Assembly (NCBI GenBank): GCA_034432855.1
Contig: DAOUBA010000181.1
Coordinates: 1 to 15,232, forward strand
Origin: DAOUBA01 sp034432855
GTDB taxonomy: Bacteria > Chloroflexota > Anaerolineae > B4-G1
Length of the DNA: 15,232 bases
Direction: 5' to 3'
Shown here: positions 1-5,847 of the stretch, in pieces
Layout of the letters: each line of letters begins with the position of its first letter
Position numbering within the stretch: the stretch's first letter is position 1
The notes under the pieces: generated by a model
The model's input: the letters and a program-made list of their open reading frames with translations, nothing else
Told to the model about the DNA's origin: nothing
The model's database searches: none
Translations under genes and position numbers: made by a program

Positions 1-354
1 GAACTGAAGGCCGAGATCGCCGCCGGGCGACCGGCAATCATCTGGGCCACCTACGACATGCGATTGCCCGGCACGCAGACGTGGACTTCGTCCGACGGCG
101 TGACCTCCGTCATAGTGCAGTGGCAGCACACCTTCATCGCCGTCGGCTATGATGAGGCTGGTGTATACCTGATCGATGCCTACGATGCCGCCACTAAACA
201 CTTTACCTACGACGCTTTCCTCCCTGCCTGGGAACAACTGGGGAACATGGTCGTGACGGCAGCCGGGCCGCTTTCTTATCCCGCTGGACGCGTGTGGCAG
301 GCAGCGAATGGGAGGCTGATCGTAGGCGGTCGTTGGTCAGTTGGCCCGGAATGA
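1..354 (+). CDS. C39-family cysteine peptidase, C-terminal fragment
   Basis: The reading frame is open from base 1 to the TGA at 352-354, so this is the 3' end of a gene that starts outside the window. The 117 visible residues begin with a stretch reading roughly AGRPAIIWATYD, followed by WQHTFIAVGYDEAGVYLIDAYDA. This is the layout of the second half of a C39_2 (papain-like, bacteriocin-processing-type) peptidase: a strand, the catalytic His in QHTF (residue 43 of the fragment), then GYD and the Asp of the IDAYD strand. The catalytic Cys would be upstream and cannot be checked. Such proteins are usually exported and act outside the cell; that is inferred from the family. The ATG at 58-60 is internal and should not be taken as the start. 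The tail (residues about 85-117) is not recognisable. Confidence 0.7.
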   Translation, partial: ELKAEIAAGRPAIIWATYDMRLPGTQTWTSSDGVTSVIVQWQHTFIAVGYDEAGVYLIDAYDAATKHFTYDAFLPAWEQLGNMVVTAAGPLSYPAGRVWQAANGRLIVGGRWSVGPE

Positions 355-361
355 GTATAAT
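333..361 (+). promoter_or_regulatory. Sigma-70-type promoter for the coiled-coil gene
   Basis: TTGGTC at 333-338 and a perfect TATAAT at 356-361 are separated by 17 bases. The -10 box overlaps the end of the preceding peptidase gene. It lies 29 bases upstream of the ATG at 391, leaving room for a short leader that contains the ribosome binding site. The -35 box matches consensus at only three of six bases. This promoter probably also feeds fumarase alpha, which follows the coiled-coil gene without a gap. Confidence 0.6.
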
Positions 362-390
362 ATTGCATGTCGCTCGGCCGGAGGTGCGCA

Positions 391-786
391 ATGAACGAAT
401 CCGATAAGCAACTCATCAAAGAGGCGGTCTATGAAGTCATCGAGCCTTTCATCGCCCGCATGGCGCAAGACTATGAGACAATCCAGCAATGGATGAAGCG
501 CATCGAGCAACGGCTGGACAGCCTCGAAAAGCGAGTGGAGAGCCTCGAACATCAAATCGCCAGCCTGGAGAGACGAGTGAGCCGGTTAGAGATCGAAATG
601 CAAGAGGTCAAGCAACGGCTCGAGTCGCTGGAACAGCGGCTGGCCGAAAGAGGTTTCGTCGAATCGGAAGAGATCGCCCGCGAGCGTTGGGCCACCTTTG
701 CTGACCTGCGACGGCTGGAGTTGCGCGTCACGCAACTGGAAGCCGCCGTCTTTCAGGGCCAGCGACCGGTAGACATGAACGGGTAA
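391..786 (+). CDS. Small coiled-coil protein, function unknown
   Basis: The 131-residue protein starts at the ATG at 391 because GGAGGTG (380-386) sits just upstream as a ribosome binding site; the in-frame ATG at 367 has none. Residues about 28-88 are a nearly uninterrupted heptad pattern (repeats of the type LEKRVESLE, LERRVSRLE, LESLEQRL). A shorter second coil covers about 102-120 (LRRLELRVTQLE). There is no signal peptide, membrane segment or Cys, so it should be cytosolic and oligomeric. Proteins of this kind are common, are usually annotated hypothetical, and resemble many unrelated coiled coils. No function is proposed. The stop at 786 is two bases before the fumarase alpha start, so the two are probably co-transcribed and translationally linked. 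Confidence 0.8.
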   Translation: MNESDKQLIKEAVYEVIEPFIARMAQDYETIQQWMKRIEQRLDSLEKRVESLEHQIASLERRVSRLEIEMQEVKQRLESLEQRLAERGFVESEEIARERWATFADLRRLELRVTQLEAAVFQGQRPVDMNG

Positions 787-788
787 GC

Positions 789-1682
789 ATGCTCCCCAAT
801 TCTGTCCCCCTGCTGGATGATCTGACCGAACCCCTCATCGAACTCATCCGTCGCGCTTCCACCGACCTGCCCGCCGACGTGGAGGCCGCGTTGCGCGAAG
901 CGCAGGCACGCGAAGAGCCCGGCTCTGCCGCCGCGAGCGCCCTGGCGACCATTCTGGAGAACGTCGCGCTGGCCCGCCTCAAATCCGCCCCGGTCTGCCA
1001 GGACACCGGCGCGCTCATCTTCCACGTGCGCCACCCGGCAGGAACGAGCACGCGCCGGTTGCGCATGCAGATCGAGGCAGCGGTGGCCGAGGCCACCCAA
1101 CGCGCCTACCTGCGCCCCAATGCCGTGGAGGCGCTCACGGGCAAGAACAGCGGCAACAACCTGGGCGCCGGCTCTCCCACCCTGCACTTCGAGGAGTGGG
1201 AGGAAGAGTGCTTGCAGGCCGACCTGCTGCTCAAGGGCGGCGGCAGTGAGAACGTGAGCGCGCAATACAGCCTCCCTTATGAGCCGTTGGACGCCGGGCG
1301 CGACCTGGAGGGAGTGCGTCGGGTGGTGCTCGACGCCGTGTATCGGGCACAGGGGCGCGGCTGCGCGCCGGGGATTCTGGGCGTGTGCATCGGCGGAGAC
1401 CGCGGCAGTGGCTACGTCCACGCCAAAGCGCAACTCCTCCGCCCGCTGACGGACACCAATCCCGCGCCGGAACTCGCGGCGCTGGAAGCGCGGCTCTTGC
1501 GCGAGTGCAACGAACTGGGCATCGGCCCGATGGGCTTCGGCGGCAAGACCACCGTGCTGGGCGTCAAGATCGGTGCGCTCCACCGGTTGCCGGCCTGCTA
1601 CTTCGTTACCGTCGCCTACATGTGCTGGGCCTGCCGGCGCGCGCGGATGGTTGTGAAGGAAGACCGGGTTACACACTGCTGA
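789..1682 (+). CDS. fumA: Class I fumarate hydratase (or tartrate dehydratase) alpha subunit
   Basis: This 297-residue protein is the N-terminal, iron-sulfur-binding subunit of a two-subunit class I fumarase, which interconverts fumarate and L-malate in the cytosol. Family signatures are clear: APVCQDTG (C70), LTGKNSGNNLG (about 117-125), KGGGSENVS (149-156), GVCIGGDRG (C200), ELGIGPMGFGGKTT (242-255) and ACYFVTVAYMCWACRR (269-284). The oxygen-sensitive 4Fe-4S cluster should be held by C70, C200 and one Cys of the last block (C270, C279 or C282). Length matches the family, so the gene looks complete at its 3' end even though a foreign minus-strand locus begins 3 bases later. L(+)-tartrate dehydratase alpha is an alternative, but the oxidoreductase genes nearby favour fumarase. 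The ATG at 789 lacks a strong ribosome binding site, which suggests coupling to the upstream gene. Confidence 0.9.
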   Translation: MLPNSVPLLDDLTEPLIELIRRASTDLPADVEAALREAQAREEPGSAAASALATILENVALARLKSAPVCQDTGALIFHVRHPAGTSTRRLRMQIEAAVAEATQRAYLRPNAVEALTGKNSGNNLGAGSPTLHFEEWEEECLQADLLLKGGGSENVSAQYSLPYEPLDAGRDLEGVRRVVLDAVYRAQGRGCAPGILGVCIGGDRGSGYVHAKAQLLRPLTDTNPAPELAALEARLLRECNELGIGPMGFGGKTTVLGVKIGALHRLPACYFVTVAYMCWACRRARMVVKEDRVTHC

Positions 1683-1684
1683 TT

Positions 1685-1810
1685 CTACAGCAGTGCCCGC
1701 TCAATCTCCTCAATGAGAAATGGAAGATTGGGACGGGTGAAACTGAGGTTGGGCGCAGGGATGCGATGGTGCTTAATGTCGGGTGGGATGTGTTTGTGGT
1801 GAGGGTGAGC
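1685..1810 (-). pseudogene. Remnant of a toxin gene, C-terminal 41 codons only (DUF6516/TumE-like)
   Basis: On the minus strand, directly after and partly overlapping the antitoxin-like gene, one frame reads AHPHHKHIPPDIKHHR and then ends SFTRPNLPFLIEEIERALL plus stop. From memory this resembles the C-terminal end of small toxins of the DUF6516 (TumE) type, which typically contain a PHHKH block followed by a short acidic helix. The usual 60-70 N-terminal residues are missing: the tail begins where the antitoxin frame is still open, as expected if an internal deletion joined antitoxin 3' end to toxin 3' end. It has no start codon of its own. The family assignment is inference; the truncated, frame-overlapping layout is seen directly. 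Confidence 0.45.
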
Positions 1811-2018
1811 GGCGGTACTTTCTCTCCCGGCGACGTTTGAGTTCAAAAGTCCCGGCCCAAAGTGCAAAATCCTGCACCCAGGCTTCATCTTCTGGCTCTT
1901 CGCCGCTCTGATACCAGGCATAGAAGGTTTCGGAGAGCAGCCCATATTTCCGCTCGAACTTGGCCAGTTCTTGCTCAAGCGTATGAATCTCTTCAACCAG
2001 CGCCTGTAGTTCTGTCAT
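1773..2018 (-). CDS. Antitoxin-like small protein, partner of a lost toxin
   Basis: The 81-residue protein starts at the ATG at 2018 (MTELQALVEEIHTLEQEL) and has a helical, leucine-rich N-terminus (residues 1-25). A conserved-looking centre (KYGLLSETFYAWYQSG, then EPEDEAWVQDFALWAG) is followed by a basic tail KRRRERKYRR. This is the usual make-up of small antitoxin-like proteins encoded just before DUF6516-type toxins. The last 11 residues (SPSPQTHPTRH) are probably not original, because this DNA is the toxin tail read in a different frame. It lies between the fumarase alpha and beta genes on the opposite strand, so it is an insertion into an otherwise collinear cluster. Upstream in-frame ATGs at 2036 and 2063 have no better ribosome binding site. 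Function is inferred only. Confidence 0.55.
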   Translation of the reverse strand: MTELQALVEEIHTLEQELAKFERKYGLLSETFYAWYQSGEEPEDEAWVQDFALWAGTFELKRRRERKYRRSPSPQTHPTRH

Positions 2019-2024
2019 AATTTT

Positions 2025-2052
2025 ATTGTACCACATTGCCCGTTCACCGCAA
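2025..2052 (-). promoter_or_regulatory. Promoter of the antitoxin-like gene, probably giving a leaderless mRNA
   Basis: Read on the minus strand, TTGCGG (2047-2052) and TACAAT (2025-2030) are 16 bases apart. Only six bases separate the -10 box from the ATG at 2018, so transcription would start at or next to the A of the start codon and leave no room for a ribosome binding site. The region is the only AT-rich spot for hundreds of bases. It lies just upstream of the fumarase beta start (2067) and points away from it. Confidence 0.5.
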
Positions 2053-2066
2053 GCGAGAAACAACGG

Positions 2067-2708
2067 ATGGCAACCTATAATCTGACCACGCCGATTTCCG
2101 AAGAAGAGGTCCGCTCCCTACACGCCGGCGACACCGTCCGTCTCTCCGGTATCATCGTCACCGGGCGCGACGCCGCGCACAAGTACATGGTCGAGACGTT
2201 CGTCCGCGCAGATCGCGTGCCAGAGAGCGAGCGGGCGCTGTACGAGGAACTGAAGCGACTGCTCGCAGGCAGCGTGATCTACCACTGCGGGCCGGTGGTA
2301 CGTCAACGAGAAGACGGGCGCTGGGAATTCGTCGCCGCCGGCCCCACCACCTCCATCCGCGAGGAGGTCTACGAGCCGGAGGTGATCGCTCATTTTGGGT
2401 TGCGCGGCGTCATCGGCAAGGGAGGGATGGGGCCGGCGACGCTCGCCGTCTGCCGGGAGCACGGCGCGGTCTACCTCTCGGCCATCGGCGGGGCCGCCAC
2501 GCTGATCGCCGACGCGGTCAAGGAGGTGTTGGCCATGCACAAGAAGGACGAGTTCGGCGTGCCGGAGGCGTTCTGGGTCGTGCGCGTCGAGAATTTGCCG
2601 CTGGTCGTGACGATGGACACGCACGGGCGCAGCATCCACGAGCAAGTCGAGGCGATGTCGGGGAAGGCACTGAGAGCATTGATCGGAACAGACGAAGCCG
2701 CAACGTGA
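2067..2708 (+). CDS. fumB: Class I fumarate hydratase (or tartrate dehydratase) beta subunit
   Basis: The 213-residue protein is the C-terminal catalytic subunit that pairs with the alpha subunit encoded at 789-1682. It begins with the typical LTTPISEEEVRSLHAGDTVRLSG and carries AAGPTTSIREE (about residues 90-100), HFGLRGVIGKGGMG (109-122) and the AIGGAA turn; the C-terminal half supplies substrate-binding residues in this family. Length is normal for a separate beta subunit. The ribosome binding site is weak. The gene is cut off from its partner by about 380 bases holding the minus-strand toxin-antitoxin remnant, an unusual spacing because these two genes are normally adjacent. Its TGA overlaps the GTG start proposed for the next gene. 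Confidence 0.9.
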   Translation: MATYNLTTPISEEEVRSLHAGDTVRLSGIIVTGRDAAHKYMVETFVRADRVPESERALYEELKRLLAGSVIYHCGPVVRQREDGRWEFVAAGPTTSIREEVYEPEVIAHFGLRGVIGKGGMGPATLAVCREHGAVYLSAIGGAATLIADAVKEVLAMHKKDEFGVPEAFWVVRVENLPLVVTMDTHGRSIHEQVEAMSGKALRALIGTDEAAT

Positions 2709-3016
2709 GCAGGACGCTAAGATATAGGCCGCCTAAAGACTCGATTCCCTCTATGGTTGAGATGGATGTAAAAGACCTTGGGGAAAAGCCCTCCCGACGC
2801 TCTCTCCCCCGTGGCCGAGTCACCATCTTCCCCAACTGGTGCAAGGGCTGCGACCTGTGTGTCGAGTTCTGCCCGGCGGGGGTGCTGGAACATACCGACG
2901 ACGGGCGTGTCGCCGTGGCGCACCCGGAAAAGTGCACCGCCTGCCGTTGGTGCGAAATGCACTGTCCGGACTTTGCCATCTTCGTGACGGACGTCGAGGA
3001 GGAGGCCGCGTGGTGA
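2705..3016 (+). CDS. korD: 2-oxoacid:ferredoxin oxidoreductase, delta (2[4Fe-4S] ferredoxin) subunit
   Basis: The 103-residue protein has two complete four-cysteine motifs: C46, C49, C52, C56 (CKGCDLCVEFCP) and C77, C80, C83, C87 (CTACRWCEMHCP). Each cysteine set binds a 4Fe-4S cluster and passes electrons between the oxoacid-oxidising core and ferredoxin. This is the delta-subunit type found in KOR/POR operons. The GTG at 2705 overlaps the fumarase beta stop (GTGA). Without a visible ribosome binding site there, ATG at 2753 or 2762 remains possible, and both would leave the cluster domain intact. Its own TGA (3014-3016) overlaps the GTG start of the alpha subunit, so translation is probably coupled. 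Confidence 0.88.
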   Translation: MSRTLRYRPPKDSIPSMVEMDVKDLGEKPSRRSLPRGRVTIFPNWCKGCDLCVEFCPAGVLEHTDDGRVAVAHPEKCTACRWCEMHCPDFAIFVTDVEEEAAW

Positions 3017-4146
3017 GCAAGCCTTCCCGAACCTTGATGCAAGGCGACGAAGCCTGCGCCGAAGGGGCCATCGCCGCCGGCTGCCGCTTCTTCGCCGGTT
3101 ACCCCATCACGCCGGCCACCGAGATCGCCGAAATGCTGGCGCGGCGGTTGCCCCAGGTGGGCGGCGTCTTTATCCAGATGGAGGACGAGATCGCCTCGCT
3201 CTCCGCCGTCATCGGCGCGTCGGTCGGCGGAGCCAAGGCCATGACTGCCACCTCCGGCCCTGGCTTCAGCCTGATGCAGGAGAGCATCGGCTATGCGGCG
3301 ATGGCCGAAATCCCCTGCGTGATCGTGGATGTGCAGCGGCTAGGCCCTTCCACCGGCATCCCCACCCGCCCCGCCCAGGGCGACGTGATGCAGGCCCGCT
3401 GGGGCACGCACGGCGACCACCCCATCATCGTTCTCTGTCCCTCGTCCGTACGTGAGACGTTCGATCTCACCGTCCAGGCATTCAACTTCTCCGAGCGCTA
3501 CCGCACGCCGGTCATCCTGCTGATGGACGAAGTGGTCGGCCACATGCGGGAGGATGTCGAATTGCCCGATCCGGCGGCCATTCGACTAGAGGAGCGCGCC
3601 GGGACGCTGGTGCCGCCGGAGTGGTACAAGCCCTACGAGAACTATCCCACGGACGTGCCGCCGCTCGTGCCCTTTGGCGAGGGCTATCGCTACCATATCA
3701 CCGGCCTGCACCACGACGAGCGCGGCTATCCCACCGAGCGTCCCGACGAGATCCGTCCCTGGCTGAAGCGGCTGCAACTCAAGATCGAGCGCAGCCTCTC
3801 CGACATCCTGCTCTACGATCAGGACGGCATCGAAGATGCCGACACGCTGGTGATCGCCTACGGCGCCACCGCCCGCGCCGCCCGCCACGCCGTCGAGCGG
3901 GCGCGCGAGCGCAGCCGCCGGGTGGGTCTGCTCACGCTCAAGACCCTGTGGCCCTTCCAGGAGGAAATCGTCGAGGATGCCGCCGCGCGGCTGCATCACG
4001 TCGTCGTGCCGGAGATGAACCTGGGGCAACTGGCGCTGGAAGTCGAGCGCGTCGTGGGGCGACACAAGGTGCGCCGCGTGCCCTGGGCCGACGGCACGAT
4101 GATCCCCCCTTCCGAAATACTGGCGGCAATCGAAGAATGGGGGTAG
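3013..4146 (+). CDS. korA: 2-oxoacid (probably 2-oxoglutarate):ferredoxin oxidoreductase, alpha subunit
   Basis: The 377-residue protein is the alpha subunit of the thiamine-pyrophosphate enzyme that interconverts 2-oxoglutarate plus CoA and succinyl-CoA plus CO2 with ferredoxin. It contains LMQGDEACAEGAIAAGC, FAGYPITPATEIAE (about 28-41), MEDEIASLSAVIGAS, TSGPGF (80-85) and GPSTGIPTRPAQGD, all typical of KorA-type alpha chains. A longer open frame extends upstream to 2839 but overlaps the ferredoxin gene. I chose the GTG at 3013 because GAGGAGGAGG (2996-3005) lies 7 bases before it. Other 2-oxoacid substrates (pyruvate, branched-chain oxoacids) cannot be ruled out by reading alone; the neighbouring fumarase genes favour 2-oxoglutarate. 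Confidence 0.88.
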   Translation: MSKPSRTLMQGDEACAEGAIAAGCRFFAGYPITPATEIAEMLARRLPQVGGVFIQMEDEIASLSAVIGASVGGAKAMTATSGPGFSLMQESIGYAAMAEIPCVIVDVQRLGPSTGIPTRPAQGDVMQARWGTHGDHPIIVLCPSSVRETFDLTVQAFNFSERYRTPVILLMDEVVGHMREDVELPDPAAIRLEERAGTLVPPEWYKPYENYPTDVPPLVPFGEGYRYHITGLHHDERGYPTERPDEIRPWLKRLQLKIERSLSDILLYDQDGIEDADTLVIAYGATARAARHAVERARERSRRVGLLTLKTLWPFQEEIVEDAAARLHHVVVPEMNLGQLALEVERVVGRHKVRRVPWADGTMIPPSEILAAIEEWG

Positions 4147-4168
4147 AGGGTAGGGAAAGGAGTGCACG

Positions 4169-5635
4169 ATGAAGCGGGCGCAACACGAATCGCGCATCCA
4201 CGAACGCTATCTACGCCACAGCAAAAAGTTCCCCAACGTCTGGTGTGCTGGTTGCGGCATCGGCATCGTCCTGGGAGCCATCGTGCGCGCCGTGGACAGC
4301 CTGGGGCTGGACAAGGACGAGGTTGCCATGCTCTCCGGCATCGGCTGCACCGGGCGCATGCCGGTGTACGTGGATTTCAACACCATGCACACCACCCATG
4401 GGCGGGCGCTTGCCTTCGCCACCGGCCTCAAACTCGTGCGCCCGGAGATGAAGGTCATCGTCGTCATGGGCGATGGCGACGCCTTGGCCATCGGCGGCAA
4501 CCACTTCATCCATGCCGCCCGCCGCAACCTGGCCCTCACGGCCATCGTGGTCAACAACGCCACCTACGGGATGACCGGCGGGCAGTATTCACCGACCACG
4601 CCGGTCGGCGCCTACTCGCCCACCGCCCCCTACGGCCACATCGAGCCGCCCTTCCCCATCGCGGAACTGGCGGTCACGGCAGGAGCCGCTTATGTGGCCC
4701 GCAGCACGGTCTATCACGTGCAGGAACTGGAAAAGTACATTGCCCAGGCCATCAGCAAGGAGGGCTTTTCGGTGGTCGAAGCGGTGAGTTACTGCCATAC
4801 GACACTGGGACGGCTCAACCGCTGGGGCACTGCGCCGCAGATGATGCGCAGCCTCAAGGAGAACAGCATCACACTCAAGCAGGCGGAAGGTTTGAGCGCG
4901 GAAGAGCGACGCGACAAGATCGTGCGCGGCGTGTTCGTTGACCGCGCTGTGCCGGAGTACACACAACTGTACGCGCAGGTGATCGAGCGGGCGACCTCAC
5001 CCTCACCCTCACCCCCTCCCCCCGCGCCCCCCTCCCCCTCTCCCAAACTTGGGAGAAGGGGAGGGGGGATGGGAGGTGGGGGTGAGAGCTCCTTCCCCAC
5101 GCGCCGGTACGAAATCCGCCTGGCCGGCACCGGTGGGCAAGGCATCATCCTGGCCGGCATCCTGTTGGCCGACGCTGCCGTGCGCGACGGCAGGCACGTC
5201 GCCCAGACGCAATCCTACGGCCCTGAGGCTCGCGGTGGAGCCAGCCGCGCCGAGGTCATCATCTCCGACGGCGAGATTCATTACCCGCGCGTGATCGAGG
5301 CCGACGTCATGCTTTGTATGAGCCAGGAAGCCAGCGACCGCTACAGCGGGCGCTTGCGCAAGGACGGATTGTTGATCTTGGATGCCGACCACGTCATCCG
5401 CGCGCCGACCACACGCGCCGTGCGCGTGCCGTTGACCACGCTCTCGAAAGAGGCGACCGGCAGGGATGTTTCCGCCAACGTGGTTGGCCTGGGCGTGCTG
5501 GCCGGATTGACCGGCCTGGTTTCACGCGAGGCGTTGGAGGCTGCCGTCGGCGCCCGCGTCCCCCAGGGCACCGCCGAGGTCAATCTCCGGGCACTGGCAG
5601 CAGGCTACGAGGCGGCAGAACGGATCCGGGTATAA
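4169..5635 (+). CDS. korB: 2-oxoacid:ferredoxin oxidoreductase, beta and gamma subunits fused in one frame
   Basis: The 488-residue frame holds two proteins that are normally separate. Residues 1-274 are the beta subunit: CAGCG (C26, C29), GIGCTGR (C60) and C209 are placed like the four 4Fe-4S ligands of the family, and GDGDA (101-105) to NN (129-130) is the thiamine-pyrophosphate motif. Residues about 312-488 are the gamma subunit (KorC type) starting RRYEIRLAGTGGQG with the GTGGQG turn at 320-325. Residues 275-311 are a Pro/Ser then Gly/Arg linker encoded by a palindromic repeat. AAAGGAG at 4156-4162 is the ribosome binding site. Alternatively gamma is also made on its own from the ATG at 5069 (residue 301), which follows a purine-rich run. 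The frame is unbroken, so a fusion protein is the simplest reading. Confidence 0.85.
   Translation: MKRAQHESRIHERYLRHSKKFPNVWCAGCGIGIVLGAIVRAVDSLGLDKDEVAMLSGIGCTGRMPVYVDFNTMHTTHGRALAFATGLKLVRPEMKVIVVMGDGDALAIGGNHFIHAARRNLALTAIVVNNATYGMTGGQYSPTTPVGAYSPTAPYGHIEPPFPIAELAVTAGAAYVARSTVYHVQELEKYIAQAISKEGFSVVEAVSYCHTTLGRLNRWGTAPQMMRSLKENSITLKQAEGLSAEERRDKIVRGVFVDRAVPEYTQLYAQVIERATSPSPSPPPPAPPSPSPKLGRRGGGMGGGGESSFPTRRYEIRLAGTGGQGIILAGILLADAAVRDGRHVAQTQSYGPEARGGASRAEVIISDGEIHYPRVIEADVMLCMSQEASDRYSGRLRKDGLLILDADHVIRAPTTRAVRVPLTTLSKEATGRDVSANVVGLGVLAGLTGLVSREALEAAVGARVPQGTAEVNLRALAAGYEAAERIRV
4996..5090 (+). repeat. Long imperfect palindrome forming the KorB-KorC linker
   Basis: The core CTCCCAA (5040-5046) and TTGGGAG (5049-5055) are perfectly complementary around a 2-base centre. 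The C-rich left flank and G-rich right flank continue the pairing imperfectly to arms of nearly 40 bases. The strong C-to-G strand switch and the CCCTC/GAGGG make-up look like an intergenic repeat rather than coding sequence, yet the frame stays open through it. Confidence 0.8.
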
Positions 5636-5847
5636 AACTTTCGTTGGCGCGCCAAACCGCTGGGAGGCGGGGTGACCCCGCCCCTACCAGTGACGCCCCC
5701 ACACCAGGGCGGTGTCAGGCGTATACTCTGGCCCCTTGCTGGTACTTATCTCCCATTGCCAGTCCCCCCACTACCGGGTTATAATCAGAATTAGTCATTT
5801 GTCATTGTATCTGTGGACCCCCCTCAGCAGGAAAGGAGAGTTTGATC
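5636..5847 (+). other. Intergenic region with two palindromes before the 1483-residue gene
   Basis: After the KorBC stop comes a 12-base perfect palindrome, TTGGCGCGCCAA (5644-5655). It is followed by GGCGGGG-TGA-CCCCGCC (5666-5682), a 7-bp stem with a 3-base loop whose right side continues into CCCTAC. Neither has a T-run, so neither is a classical terminator, though both could stall transcription. The promoter for the next gene follows at 5756-5785. Confidence 0.7.
5756..5785 (+). promoter_or_regulatory. Sigma-70-type promoter of the 1483-residue secreted protein
   Basis: TTGCCA (5756-5761) and a perfect TATAAT (5780-5785) are 18 bases apart, 62 bases before the ATG at 5848. AGGAGA (5834-5839) is the ribosome binding site. 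Confidence 0.7.

Noticed and set aside
753..1676. A 307-codon open frame on the minus strand
   Set aside because: It is antisense to fumarase alpha, whose family motifs fix the true frame; the composition is that of a GC-rich shadow.
2839..3012. Longer N-terminus for the korA product
   Set aside because: This stretch is out of frame over the cysteine motifs of the ferredoxin gene, and a strong ribosome binding site sits just before the GTG at 3013.
5666..5682. Rho-independent terminator after korBC
   Set aside because: The hairpin is strong but is followed by CCCTACC, not a T-run; it fits a dispersed palindrome better.
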